From Alg239-R122 sp041746135 (GTDB lineage: Bacteria > Pseudomonadota > Alphaproteobacteria > Sphingomonadales > Sphingomonadaceae): 64,000 nucleotides of DNA. The stretch lies in the NCBI GenBank assembly GCA_041746135.1, contig JBGTHQ010000003.1, forward strand, positions 62,001 through 126,000, read 5' to 3'. Below the pieces are notes generated by a model. That model saw only the letters and a program-made list of their open reading frames with translations. It ran no database searches and had not been told where the DNA came from. The translations under genes and the position numbers were made by a program. Positions 16,530 to 24,748 of the stretch are shown here, in pieces; position 1 is the first letter of the stretch, and each line of letters opens with the position of its first letter.

Positions 16530-17264
16530 TCAGCCGCGCGGCTTGCGGTTGCGAAACGCGCCAAATACGCCGCGCATGGTGCGCACTTGTCCGCTGTTCC
16601 AGCGCCCCTGAGTCAGGAGCGTGCGCAGGTTGCGCTTGGTCATGACTGTGCGGTCGGGCGGAAAGAAATAGTCGCGCGCCTCCAGCATCTCGTAAAGTTG
16701 TGCGATCATCCCGTCGAGTTCCGCCTGCGGCGCGGGCGGATCGGCAGCAACAGCGGTGGGGCTGCTCCCCATACCAGCCTGTTTCGACCATTCGTAGGCG
16801 CACAGGATAACCGCCTGCGCCAGATTGAGCGAACCGAATTCGGGATTGATCGGCACGGTGATAATCTTTCCGGCCACGGCGACATCGTCCGATTCCAGGC
16901 CCGAGCGTTCGGGGCCGAACAATATCGCACTCCGGCCGCCGGCGGTCCGTATTTCCTGTGCCGCGCCTTCGGGTGTCACCACCGGCTTGGTAACACCGCG
17001 TCTGCGCACGGTGGTGGCATATATGTGCGTGCAATCGGCAACGGCATCGGCGATGCTGTCAAATAGCTGCGCCTGTTCGAGCACCGGGTCGGCACCCGCA
17101 GATGCGGGTCCGGCATCGGGATTGGGCCACCCGTCGCGCGGACTTACCAGCCGCATTTCAGTGAGGCCGAAATTGAGCATGGCGCGTGCGGCCTTGCCGA
17201 TATTCTGCCCCAGTTGCGGACGAACGAGCACGATAATGGGTGCGGGCACGGATATTGCGTTCAC
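16530..17264 (-). CDS. trmJ: tRNA (cytidine/uridine-2'-O-)-methyltransferase, TrmJ type
   Basis: 244 aa SPOUT methyltransferase. The N-terminal IIVLVRPQLGQNIGKAARAM, the SAM-binding knot segments AILFGPERSGLESDD and VPINPEFGSLNLAQAV, and a C-terminal helical extension agree with TrmJ, which methylates position 32 of tRNAs. The start overlaps the nrdR stop by four bases (ATGA), placing it last in the rpiB-glyA-(zinc ribbon)-nrdR-trmJ run. TrmH-like activity on another tRNA site cannot be ruled out. Confidence 0.88.
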   Translation of the reverse strand: MNAISVPAPIIVLVRPQLGQNIGKAARAMLNFGLTEMRLVSPRDGWPNPDAGPASAGADPVLEQAQLFDSIADAVADCTHIYATTVRRRGVTKPVVTPEGAAQEIRTAGGRSAILFGPERSGLESDDVAVAGKIITVPINPEFGSLNLAQAVILCAYEWSKQAGMGSSPTAVAADPPAPQAELDGMIAQLYEMLEARDYFFPPDRTVMTKRNLRTLLTQGRWNSGQVRTMRGVFGAFRNRKPRG

Positions 17265-17722
17265 TTGGCGCCCATGTCTTTCACGTTGCTGGCAAATTCC
17301 TCGAAATCGCGCGCTTCGCTGAATTCGCGGTAGACCGAGGCAAAGCGGATATAGGCAACGCTGTCGAGCTGGCGCAGTCCCTCCATCACCATCTCGCCAA
17401 TTTTCTGGGCATCGATCTCGTTTTCGCCGCTGGTTTCGATCTGCCGCTGGATGCCGGAGACGAGCTGGTCGATGCGTTCCTGATCGATGTCGCGCTTGCG
17501 GCAGGCGAGCCGCACCGAGTTTTCCAGTTTCGAACGATCAAACGCCTCGCGCCGGTTTTCGCTTTTTACCACCGTCAGATCGCGCAGCTGGATGCGCTCG
17601 AACGTAGTGAAGCGCGCGCCGCACCCTTCGCACTGGCGGCGGCGGCGGATCGCGGTGCTGTCCTCGGTCGGGCGGCTGTCTTTGACCTGGCTGTTGTCAT
17701 GGGCGCAAAAAGGGCAACGCAT
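17261..17722 (-). CDS. nrdR: NrdR, repressor of ribonucleotide reductase genes
   Basis: 153 aa. The N-terminal zinc ribbon has MRCPFCAHDNSQVKDSRPTE and CEGCGARFTTFE, followed by an ATP-cone domain starting VVKSENRREAFDRSKL. NrdR senses ATP/dATP and represses nrd genes through NrdR boxes. Length and motif order are normal. Position next to glyA is common in alphaproteobacteria. Confidence 0.97.
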   Translation of the reverse strand: MRCPFCAHDNSQVKDSRPTEDSTAIRRRRQCEGCGARFTTFERIQLRDLTVVKSENRREAFDRSKLENSVRLACRKRDIDQERIDQLVSGIQRQIETSGENEIDAQKIGEMVMEGLRQLDSVAYIRFASVYREFSEARDFEEFASNVKDMGAK

Positions 17723-17725
17723 CTA

Positions 17726-18040
17726 TTATTTTTTCGATTGCTTATAGGCGGCAACGCCCGCGCCGACGACCGCGCCGAAAACCCAGCCGACGACCGGAAG
17801 AATGGCGCCGGACGCCGCCCCGATAGCGGCACCGGTAGCGATCTTGGAGCCTTTTTCGTTTTTGATGACTTTCCGGCTTACCTTGTCGACTTCGTCATAG
17901 GCGGTTTTGGCAAAGCCGGTAATATCATCGGCCAAAGATGTTTCGTCTTCCTCGATGACCAGATTCAGCTTCTGGCCGCATTCGGCACAAAAACGGGCAT
18001 TCTTGCTGACTTTTGCTTTGCATTGCGGGCATTTTGACAT
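17726..18040 (-). CDS. Zinc-ribbon protein with glycine-rich membrane segment
   Basis: 104 aa from ATG at 18040. Residues 1-25 hold a CxxC...CxxC zinc ribbon (MSKCPQCKAKVSKNARFCAE, C-G-Q following). The middle is charged, and residues about 67-96 are a Gly/Ala-rich hydrophobic stretch (ATGAAIGAASGAILPVVGW...) with small-residue periodicity like a glycine zipper. It lies between glyA (two bases) and nrdR (three bases), so it is co-expressed with them. I do not recognise a specific family beyond the DUF-type zinc ribbon; function unknown. Confidence 0.7.
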   Translation of the reverse strand: MSKCPQCKAKVSKNARFCAECGQKLNLVIEEDETSLADDITGFAKTAYDEVDKVSRKVIKNEKGSKIATGAAIGAASGAILPVVGWVFGAVVGAGVAAYKQSKK

Positions 18041-18042
18041 GT

Positions 18043-19356
18043 TCAATTCTCCGGATAGATAGGGAAACGGTCGCACAAAGCCTCGACCCGGTTTTTCACC
18101 GCCGCCTCGACTGCGGGATCGCCATGCTCGCCCTTGTCGCGCAGCCCTTCCAGAACATCGGCGATCATATCACCGATCTGCTGGAATTCCGCCGGGCCGA
18201 AGCCGCGCGTGGTGCCGGCAGGGGTGCCGATGCGGATGCCGCTGGTCTTGAGCGGGGGCAGCGGGTCGAACGGAATACCGTTCTTGTTGCAGGTAATACC
18301 GGCACGCTCGAGCGCCTCGTCGGCATCCTTGCCGGTCACGCCGAGCGGGCGCAGATCGATCAGCGCCAGATGGGTGTCGGTGCCGCCTGCGACCAGATCG
18401 GCACCGCGCTCCTTCAGCCGCGCCGACAGCACTTTGGCATTCTCGATCACCGCAGCGCTATAGGCCTTGAATTCGGGCTGGAGCGCTTCACCAAATGCCA
18501 CTGCCTTGGCCGCGATGACGTGCATCAGCGGCCCGCCCTGCAGGCCCGGGAAGACGGCCGAATTGAATTTCTTGCCAAGGGCTTCGTCATCAGCGAGAAT
18601 CATGCCGCCACGCGGGCCGCGCAGCGTCTTGTGCGTGGTGGTGGTGACGACATGTGCATGCGGAAAAGGCGAAGGGTGATGGCCGCTCGCGACCAGTCCG
18701 GCAAAATGCGCCATATCTACGTGGAAATAGGCGCCGACCTTGTCGGCAATGGCGCGGAAGCGCTGGAAATCGATAATACGCGGATAGGCCGACCCGCCCG
18801 CGATGATGAGGGCGGGCTTATGTTCCAGCGCCAGCCGCTCGACCTCGTCATAGTCGATCAGCTGATCGTCCTTGCGCACGCCATATTGCACGGCGTTGAA
18901 CCATTTGCCCGACATTGCAGGTTTTGCGCCGTGCGTGAGGTGTCCGCCCGCATCAAGCGACATGCCCAGAATCGTATCGCTCGGCTTGATGAGCGCGAGC
19001 AGCACCGCGCCATTGGCCTGCGCGCCCGAATGTGGCTGCACATTGGCATAGCTGCACCCGAACAGTTGCTTGGCGCGGTCGATGGCAAGCGTCTCGACAT
19101 CGTCGGACGGGGCGCAGCCCTGGTAGTAACGGCGGCCGGGATAGCCTTCGGCATATTTGTTGGTGAAAACCGACCCCTGTGCTTCGAGCACCGCCTTGGA
19201 AACGATATTTTCCGATGCGATCAGTTCGATCTGTTTCTGTTCGCGCTTCAGTTCCTTGCCGATCGCGGCGGCAATGGCGGGGTCGGTCTTGGCGAGCCGA
19301 TCGGAGAAAAAGCCAGTGGCGCGGATAGTGTCATTCGACGGGGCGGAATTGGACAT
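18043..19356 (-). CDS. glyA: Serine hydroxymethyltransferase
   Basis: 437 aa PLP enzyme interconverting serine and glycine with tetrahydrofolate. ELIASENIVSKAVLEAQGS, NKYAEGYPGRRYYQGC, VQPHSGAQANGAV and the PLP-lysine region VVTTTTHKTLRGPRGG are all present. It is the main source of one-carbon units for purine and methionine synthesis. rpiB is ten bases upstream. Confidence 0.98.
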   Translation of the reverse strand: MSNSAPSNDTIRATGFFSDRLAKTDPAIAAAIGKELKREQKQIELIASENIVSKAVLEAQGSVFTNKYAEGYPGRRYYQGCAPSDDVETLAIDRAKQLFGCSYANVQPHSGAQANGAVLLALIKPSDTILGMSLDAGGHLTHGAKPAMSGKWFNAVQYGVRKDDQLIDYDEVERLALEHKPALIIAGGSAYPRIIDFQRFRAIADKVGAYFHVDMAHFAGLVASGHHPSPFPHAHVVTTTTHKTLRGPRGGMILADDEALGKKFNSAVFPGLQGGPLMHVIAAKAVAFGEALQPEFKAYSAAVIENAKVLSARLKERGADLVAGGTDTHLALIDLRPLGVTGKDADEALERAGITCNKNGIPFDPLPPLKTSGIRIGTPAGTTRGFGPAEFQQIGDMIADVLEGLRDKGEHGDPAVEAAVKNRVEALCDRFPIYPEN

Positions 19357-19366
19357 GGGGCGGCTC

Positions 19367-19819
19367 CTAGCAGGATGGATGAGATAGTTTATCGACGCGG
19401 CGCTGGTGACGGCCGGTATCTTTATGGGTGTCGGCGAAATCGGTAGACAAAAATACGGCGAGGCAATCCTTGGCGGTTTCGATACCGATCAGGCGCGCCC
19501 CCATGGCAATCACATTGGCATCGTTATGCTCGCGCGACAGGCGGGCCGACAGATTGTCGGAAACGAGCGCGCTGCGGCATTTGGGGTGGCGGTTGACGGC
19601 GATGGAAATGCCGATGCCCGATCCGCACAGCGCAACGCCGCGTTCGGCCGCGCCGCTGGCAATCGTTTCGGCCAGTTTATAGCCGTAATCGGGATAATCG
19701 ACGCTAGTCGTATCGTGCGGGCCCAGATCTTCCACGTCATGGCCCTGTTCGCGCAACCAGTTGGCAAGCGCGGCTTTCATGTCGAGGGCGGCATGGTCGG
19801 AAGCGATGGCGATGCGCAT
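19367..19819 (-). CDS. rpiB: Ribose-5-phosphate isomerase B
   Basis: 150 aa from ATG at 19819 (MRIAIASDHAALDMKAAL). The active-site loop GVALCGSGIGISIAVNRHP with the catalytic Cys and the REHNDANVIAMGARL block are typical of RpiB/LacAB. It isomerises ribose 5-phosphate and ribulose 5-phosphate. It begins the rpiB-glyA-zinc ribbon-nrdR-trmJ operon. Confidence 0.95.
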   Translation of the reverse strand: MRIAIASDHAALDMKAALANWLREQGHDVEDLGPHDTTSVDYPDYGYKLAETIASGAAERGVALCGSGIGISIAVNRHPKCRSALVSDNLSARLSREHNDANVIAMGARLIGIETAKDCLAVFLSTDFADTHKDTGRHQRRVDKLSHPSC

Positions 19820-20051
19820 GGCACTATTCCCGTAAGATGCGGCAGACTCAATAGCCGCCATATGAATATGGCCCATTATCTAGGGGATGAACGGCGATTG
19901 TGCCACCACGGATTGCGGTTTTTTGCGCAAAATAGCAGAAGATTATTCACCGAACCGCATCGCGCTCCGCTTCGTGAAACCCCGACCCGTGCAAACAACC
20001 GCGCACGCAAACTTAAGCTTTTGTTAGCAAATAGACCGTAAAACTAGCTGT
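19820..20051. other. Intergenic region upstream of rpiB
   Basis: 232 bases with no convincing frame. It must carry the rpiB operon promoter on the minus strand and any promoter for the small plus-strand frame at 20052. I saw no strong hexamer pair, repeat or hairpin. Confidence 0.4.
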
Positions 20052-20177
20052 ATGCAGACCGCTAGGCAAATGATTTCGGGTTTTGACAGCGACACATGGA
20101 TCGATGCGACGCGCATATCGCTGTGTACTGTGTTCAGCCTTGCCTTGATACTGGCGCCCGTGCTGACGCCTTTGTAA
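20052..20177 (+). CDS. Possible 41-aa membrane peptide
   Basis: An ATG frame of 41 codons (MQTARQMISGFDSDTWIDA, then a hydrophobic C-terminal half rich in Leu, Val and Ala ending PVLTPL). The last 20 residues could span a membrane once. It ends three bases before the stop of the convergent ParA-like gene, which fits a real coding boundary. No clear ribosome binding site is visible, so it may be chance. Confidence 0.3.
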   Translation: MQTARQMISGFDSDTWIDATRISLCTVFSLALILAPVLTPL

Positions 20178-20180
20178 ACG

Positions 20181-20918
20181 CTAGGCTGCACGCCCGTTCA
20201 GTTTGCGTTCGATACCTTTCCACAACTGGCGATAGGCTATCGAGGCGCGGCTGTCCGGTTCGAAATCGAGCACTGGTTTCTTGTAAAAACCCATTTTTTC
20301 TACCGAACTCGACATCGGTATGGTCGGCCAGTCCGGATTGCGCGCGAGCGCAGCCTTGTGCAGGACGCGGCGATGGTCGACCATCGAATAGACCGGGAGG
20401 AGCGGCGGGTGGCGTCCGGATTGGGCGTTCAGAAATTGCTGCACTTGCGCGAACGCGCGTTCGGACAGCGCGGACGGTATCACCGGCACGATCACGACCG
20501 TTGCCGCGCACAATATCTGTGCGCTCGTCTCGGTCAGGCCAGGCGGACAGTCGAGAATGATATGGTCAAACGCATTGTCCATCGTACCGATTAGTTTCTT
20601 CATCTGCTTTTTCTTGCTGGTCTGGAAGAATATCCGGTCCAGTTTGCGCAGCGAGGCATCGGCGGCGAGCAGGCTAAGTCCCTTGACCGTCGATTTGCGC
20701 ACCAGCTTGCCGGGATCGATCTCGCCGCGAAAGGCGGTTCCAGCTTCGTCCACGGCCTTGAGGCCGGCTCCGATAATATAGGTCGCGGCCGCCTGCGGAT
20801 CGAGATCCCATAGCAGCGTCTTTCGCGCGGATATCTGGGCAGCGCACCATCCCAGGTTCACCGCCATGGTCGTTTTGCCGACCCCGCCCTTCATATTATA
20901 GACCGCTATGGTTGCCAT
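20181..20918 (-). CDS. ParA/MinD-type ATPase without a ParB partner
   Basis: 245 aa from ATG at 20918. The deviant Walker A YNMKGGVGKTTMAVNL is at the N-terminus, the switch I-like DLDPQAAATY follows, and ILDCPPG is Walker B. It belongs to the orphan ParA class; no parB, centromere-like repeats or min genes are nearby. Such proteins position chromosomes, plasmids, flagella or chemoreceptor arrays. The cargo here is unknown. The composition matches the chromosome. Confidence 0.85.
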   Translation of the reverse strand: MATIAVYNMKGGVGKTTMAVNLGWCAAQISARKTLLWDLDPQAAATYIIGAGLKAVDEAGTAFRGEIDPGKLVRKSTVKGLSLLAADASLRKLDRIFFQTSKKKQMKKLIGTMDNAFDHIILDCPPGLTETSAQILCAATVVIVPVIPSALSERAFAQVQQFLNAQSGRHPPLLPVYSMVDHRRVLHKAALARNPDWPTIPMSSSVEKMGFYKKPVLDFEPDSRASIAYRQLWKGIERKLNGRAA

Positions 20919-20974
20919 GTGTCTTCTATACGCATCCGTTCGCACAATATGCAACTAACAGATATGGTTAAAAT

Positions 20975-21967
20975 TTAAGGATTTACTTCGTTCTTCTGCG
21001 ATTTGCCCTGCACAGCATCTAGTTTTGCGCGCGCAAGCCAGCCTCGCACGTCCCATACGCTGCGCTCGGCATCCTCTTCCATCGGAATATGGCCCAAGTC
21101 GCCATAGATGATGGTGCTGCTAGAGGGAATATGCGCTTCGAACCAGCGGGCGGCGGATACGGGTATGAGCGTGTCCTTGGCGCCCCACATGATCAGTGTC
21201 GGCACATGGATCTTTGCCATGGCCTGCGGCGTGGACTGTTTTCGCACCACGTCGCCGCGCCGCGCCACGGCTTCGCGATTGCCCGGATAGCGGATCAGGT
21301 CCCAATAACGATCCACCGTTTCGTCGGTAATTTGGGAGGGGTCGGCCACGGTCGTCTCGATGCTGGAGCGGATGATCGAACGCGGGGTGAAGACTTGCAT
21401 GATCGGCCGCAACATTGGCGAGCTGGCAAGGCGGAAGCCGATCGGCAGCCGGGTGGGGCGCGAATCGGGCGCGCCCGATGCATTGAGGAGGATTAGCCCG
21501 CGCACCTTCCCCGGATAATCCAGCGCATGATTCCACGCGACCCAGCCGCCCATGCTGTTGCCCCCGACAACATAGCTGCCGATGCCCAGATAGTGCATCA
21601 CTCCCGCTGCAGTATCGCTATATCCTCTGGCGGTATAGTCGTGCGCGACGTGCGGGCCGGTCAGGCCATGGCCCGGTTGGTCATAGCGGATGATGCGATA
21701 ATCCTTCGACAGGTCGCGCGCCCACCCGTCCCAGGTGTGGAGCGAAGAGCTCGATCCATGCAAAAGCAATATGACGGACGCATCGCGCGGGCCTTCGTCA
21801 CGAAGGTGGATGTTCTGGCCGCCGGGCAACGTGACGAACTGCGAGCTAGGGCCGCCATATTCGGCGCGCAGTTCGCCGATGTCGCGATCAGGCGCATAGC
21901 CCCACAAGGCGAGGCCGGCAAAAGCGACAACGACGGCAATAAGTAACCATTTCAGCAATGTGCGCAT
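20975..21967 (-). CDS. Membrane-anchored alpha/beta hydrolase
   Basis: 330 aa. A hydrophobic N-terminal segment (about 5-22) acts as signal or anchor. The alpha/beta hydrolase core shows LLLHGSSSSLHTW (oxyanion region), the nucleophile elbow VGGNSMGGWVAW (Ser in GNSMGG), an Asp in WGAKDTLIPV and the final His in GDLGHIPMEED. The catalytic triad is complete. It resembles haloperoxidase/epoxide hydrolase-like esterases; substrate unknown. Confidence 0.85.
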   Translation of the reverse strand: MRTLLKWLLIAVVVAFAGLALWGYAPDRDIGELRAEYGGPSSQFVTLPGGQNIHLRDEGPRDASVILLLHGSSSSLHTWDGWARDLSKDYRIIRYDQPGHGLTGPHVAHDYTARGYSDTAAGVMHYLGIGSYVVGGNSMGGWVAWNHALDYPGKVRGLILLNASGAPDSRPTRLPIGFRLASSPMLRPIMQVFTPRSIIRSSIETTVADPSQITDETVDRYWDLIRYPGNREAVARRGDVVRKQSTPQAMAKIHVPTLIMWGAKDTLIPVSAARWFEAHIPSSSTIIYGDLGHIPMEEDAERSVWDVRGWLARAKLDAVQGKSQKNEVNP

Positions 21968-21990
21968 CGACTATGTCGTTGGCCTACACA

Positions 21991-22341
21991 TCACAGCAGA
22001 TCGTGCACTTTTTCTTGCGGACGGCACAAAGCTACGCCCTTTTCGGTTTCGACCAGCGGGCGGTTGATCAGCATTGGTTCCTGCGCCATCGCATCTAGGA
22101 TACGGTCATCGCTGGTCCCCTCGGCGGTCAGGCCGAGCTCTTCGGCGCGCGAGCCGCGCACGCGCAGCCCGTCCTGAGGCGACATGCCAGCATCGCTAAA
22201 GAGCTGCGCAAGCTTGTCGCGGCTGGGCGGGTGTTTGAGATATTCGATCACGTCGAGATCGACGCCATTTGCTTTTTCCAGGATAGCCAGCGCCTTGCGC
22301 GATGTTCCGCATGCGGGATTGTGCCAGATAGTTGCTTTCAT
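21991..22341 (-). CDS. arsC: ArsC-family arsenate reductase (glutaredoxin-dependent)
   Basis: 116 aa. WHNPACGTSRKALAIL carries the catalytic Cys near residue 11 and the CGTSR anion loop. EYLKHPPS and NRPLVETEKGVALCRPQEKV are family blocks. It reduces arsenate to arsenite using glutathione and glutaredoxin. No arsR, arsB or acr3 is adjacent, so it could also be a housekeeping ArsC/Spx-like reductase of the YfgD type. Confidence 0.85.
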   Translation of the reverse strand: MKATIWHNPACGTSRKALAILEKANGVDLDVIEYLKHPPSRDKLAQLFSDAGMSPQDGLRVRGSRAEELGLTAEGTSDDRILDAMAQEPMLINRPLVETEKGVALCRPQEKVHDLL

Positions 22342-22545
22342 GTCGGAATTCCTTTGGCATGAGGTATTTTGCCTATCCTAGCAAAAACCGTACGCAATGC
22401 GACTCACCTTTTGGCGCATGCTGTCAATTTCTAAGCAGACAGAAAATCCGTAAATTTCGTAAAGCAGAGGTACAAAGCAGTTTTTGCAAATAACTCGCAA
22501 TAGTCTCTTGCATGTAAGAATGGTTATCATTAGTGGATCAAAGTG

Positions 22546-22566
22546 AGTTGAGAATGATTCTCAACT
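22546..22566. promoter_or_regulatory. Fur-box-like perfect palindrome before the TonB receptor
   Basis: AGTTGAGAAT-G-ATTCTCAACT is a perfect 21-base palindrome whose core GAGAATGATTCTC matches the Fur box. A second AATG-N5-CATT element (22519-22531) lies 15 bases upstream. Both sit in the 282-base gap before the receptor start at 22624, the position expected for iron repression. Confidence 0.75.
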
Positions 22567-22623
22567 TACCAATAGCCACTGTCATCGGGCCGTACCGACG
22601 GCCTGCCAATTATCGGAGCTTTC

Positions 22624-24744
22624 ATGTCCCCTCGTATCACGTCCGCCGCAATCCTGTTTTCCACCAGTGCGATGCTGACTGCCGCCGCCTCGCCCGCGTT
22701 CGCATCGGTAGCAGCCGTGGCATATGACGATCCCGGCACGATCATCGTGACAGGGGAAACCGACGATTATTCCACTATCGCCACGACCAGCGCGACCAAA
22801 ACCAATACGCCGGTGCTCGACATACCGCAGACCATTTCGGTCATATCGAAAGAACAGATTGACGACCAGGCGCTGCGCGATATCGGCGACATATTGCGCT
22901 ATGTTCCCGGCACCTCGATCGGACAGGGCGAGGGCAATCGCGACCAGTTCACCATCCGCGGCCAGAACACAACCGCCGATTTCTACATCGACGGCCTGCG
23001 CGATGACGTGCAGTATTTCCGGCCGCTTTATAATCTCGAACGCGTGGAAATCCTGAAAGGATCGAATGCGCTGATTTTCGGTCGCGGCGGCAGCGGCGGG
23101 GTTATCAACCGCGTCACCAAAAATCCTTCGGCGCTGGAAAATTTCGGCAGCGCCGAATTCGGCATCGACAGCTTCGGTTCCTTTGCGATCAGCGGCGATG
23201 TCAATCTCGCTATGGGGAACGCGGCCGGCTTCCGGCTCAATGCGTTTTACGAGGAACTGGACAGCCATCGCGATTTCTATGAGGGGCGGCGTTTCGCGGT
23301 GAATCCGTCCGTGGCCGCCAATCTCGGCGCGGCGACGCGCGTCCAGCTGTCCTATGAATATGTCGACGACGACCGAACGGTCGATCGCGGTATCCCCTCG
23401 AGCGGCAACCGGCCTTTGCGCGGGGTGCGCGATACGTTTTTCGGATCGCCTGGCGCCAATGTGACAACATTGCAGGCGCATATCCTGCGCGGCCGGGTGG
23501 AACACGACTTTTCCGAAAGTCTGCGCTTCAACACCACTGTTCAGTTCGCAGATTATGACAAGCTGTACCAGAATATCTACCCGACCGGTTTCAACGCCGA
23601 TACCAACCGGGTCACGCTCGACGGCTACCTTGACACCACCGACCGTCAGAATTTCATTGTCCAGGGCAATCTCGTCTGGGACGTGGCCACCGGCCCGCTG
23701 ACCCACACTTTGCTGCTCGGCTATGAATATGGTCAGCAGGACAGCGCCAATGCCCGGCGCGACGCGCTGTTCGCAGCCAGCAACGACAATCTGGTGACGA
23801 TCGATTTTACCGATCCGCTCGCCATTCCGGGGTTCTCTTTTCCGGTTTTCAACCGCGACCGCGCATCGGATGTCGAGTTTCTGTCCTTTTATCTGCAGGA
23901 CCAGATCGATATCGGCGACCATTTCAAGATTATCGGCGGCGTGCGTTATGACCGTTTCGAAATCGACGTGGTCGATGCCATCGCGCTTGCGGATGGCGAT
24001 GCTGGAAATTTCAGCCGTACCGACGACAAGTTCTCGCCGCGCATCGGCCTGATCTACAAGCCGCGGGACAACATGTCGCTTTACGCCAGTTACAGCCAGT
24101 CGTTCCTGCCGCGTTCGGGCGACCAGTTTCTATCGCTCAGTCCCAGCAGCGCGGCGCTGGCTCCTGAAAAGTTCGAAAATTATGAACTCGGCGCGAAATG
24201 GGATATCCGTCCCGATCTCGCACTTTCCGCAGCCGTGTTCCGCCTCGACCGCGAAAACGGCGTGACGACCGATCCGAACAATGTCGGCAATTCGATCCTG
24301 ACCGGAACGCGCACCGAAGGCTTCGAACTGCAGCTGGTCGGCAAACTTATGCCGGTATGGCAGGTGAGCGCGGGCTATAGCTATCTCGACGGGCAGGAGC
24401 GGGGACGCTTTAGCGGCGATCAACTGGCCAATCGCGAACTGAGCCAAGTGCCGCAGCATATGCTGTCGCTATGGAACCGCTACGATGTGACTGACCGCTT
24501 TGGCCTCGGTCTGGGCGTAACGTACCAGTCCGCGCAGTTCACCTCGATCAACAATACGGTAAAGCTGCCCGGTTTCACCCGCGTCGATGCGGCAGTGTTT
24601 TACGATATCAGCGAAAACCTGCAGCTGCAGGTGAATGTCGAAAACCTGCTGGATGAACGCTATTTTCCGTCCGCGCATAACGACAATAACATCTCGACCG
24701 GCGAGCCGATCAACGCACGCTTTACGGTGCGTGCCAAATTCTAG
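22624..24744 (+). CDS. TonB-dependent catecholate siderophore receptor (Fiu/CirA-like)
   Basis: 706 aa outer-membrane receptor. A signal peptide (MSPRITSAAILF...SPAFA) is followed by a plug domain with DIPQTISVISKEQIDDQALR, DILRYVPGTSIGQGEGNRDQ and FYIDGLRDDVQYFRPLYNLE, then a beta-barrel ending NARFTVRAKF with the terminal Phe needed for outer-membrane insertion. The plug pattern resembles Fiu-type receptors for catecholate iron complexes. The Fur-like palindrome upstream supports iron repression. No tonB, siderophore synthesis or ABC transport genes are adjacent. Confidence 0.92.
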   Translation: MSPRITSAAILFSTSAMLTAAASPAFASVAAVAYDDPGTIIVTGETDDYSTIATTSATKTNTPVLDIPQTISVISKEQIDDQALRDIGDILRYVPGTSIGQGEGNRDQFTIRGQNTTADFYIDGLRDDVQYFRPLYNLERVEILKGSNALIFGRGGSGGVINRVTKNPSALENFGSAEFGIDSFGSFAISGDVNLAMGNAAGFRLNAFYEELDSHRDFYEGRRFAVNPSVAANLGAATRVQLSYEYVDDDRTVDRGIPSSGNRPLRGVRDTFFGSPGANVTTLQAHILRGRVEHDFSESLRFNTTVQFADYDKLYQNIYPTGFNADTNRVTLDGYLDTTDRQNFIVQGNLVWDVATGPLTHTLLLGYEYGQQDSANARRDALFAASNDNLVTIDFTDPLAIPGFSFPVFNRDRASDVEFLSFYLQDQIDIGDHFKIIGGVRYDRFEIDVVDAIALADGDAGNFSRTDDKFSPRIGLIYKPRDNMSLYASYSQSFLPRSGDQFLSLSPSSAALAPEKFENYELGAKWDIRPDLALSAAVFRLDRENGVTTDPNNVGNSILTGTRTEGFELQLVGKLMPVWQVSAGYSYLDGQERGRFSGDQLANRELSQVPQHMLSLWNRYDVTDRFGLGLGVTYQSAQFTSINNTVKLPGFTRVDAAVFYDISENLQLQVNVENLLDERYFPSAHNDNNISTGEPINARFTVRAKF

Positions 24745-24748
24745 GGCG

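Noticed and set aside
18013..19446. 477-codon plus-strand frame opposite glyA
   Set aside because: Exact antisense of serine hydroxymethyltransferase with no recognisable domain; a mirror frame caused by codon bias.
20181..20918. ParA-like gene as evidence of an integrated plasmid or origin
   Set aside because: No ParB, parS-like repeats, replication initiator or composition change is visible around it.
21991..22341. arsC as part of an arsenic-resistance operon
   Set aside because: No arsR, efflux or methylase gene lies on either side and there is no operon spacing to any such gene.
22582..23922. 446-codon minus-strand frame opposite the TonB receptor
   Set aside because: No domain or start context; the receptor on the plus strand has complete signature motifs over the same bases.
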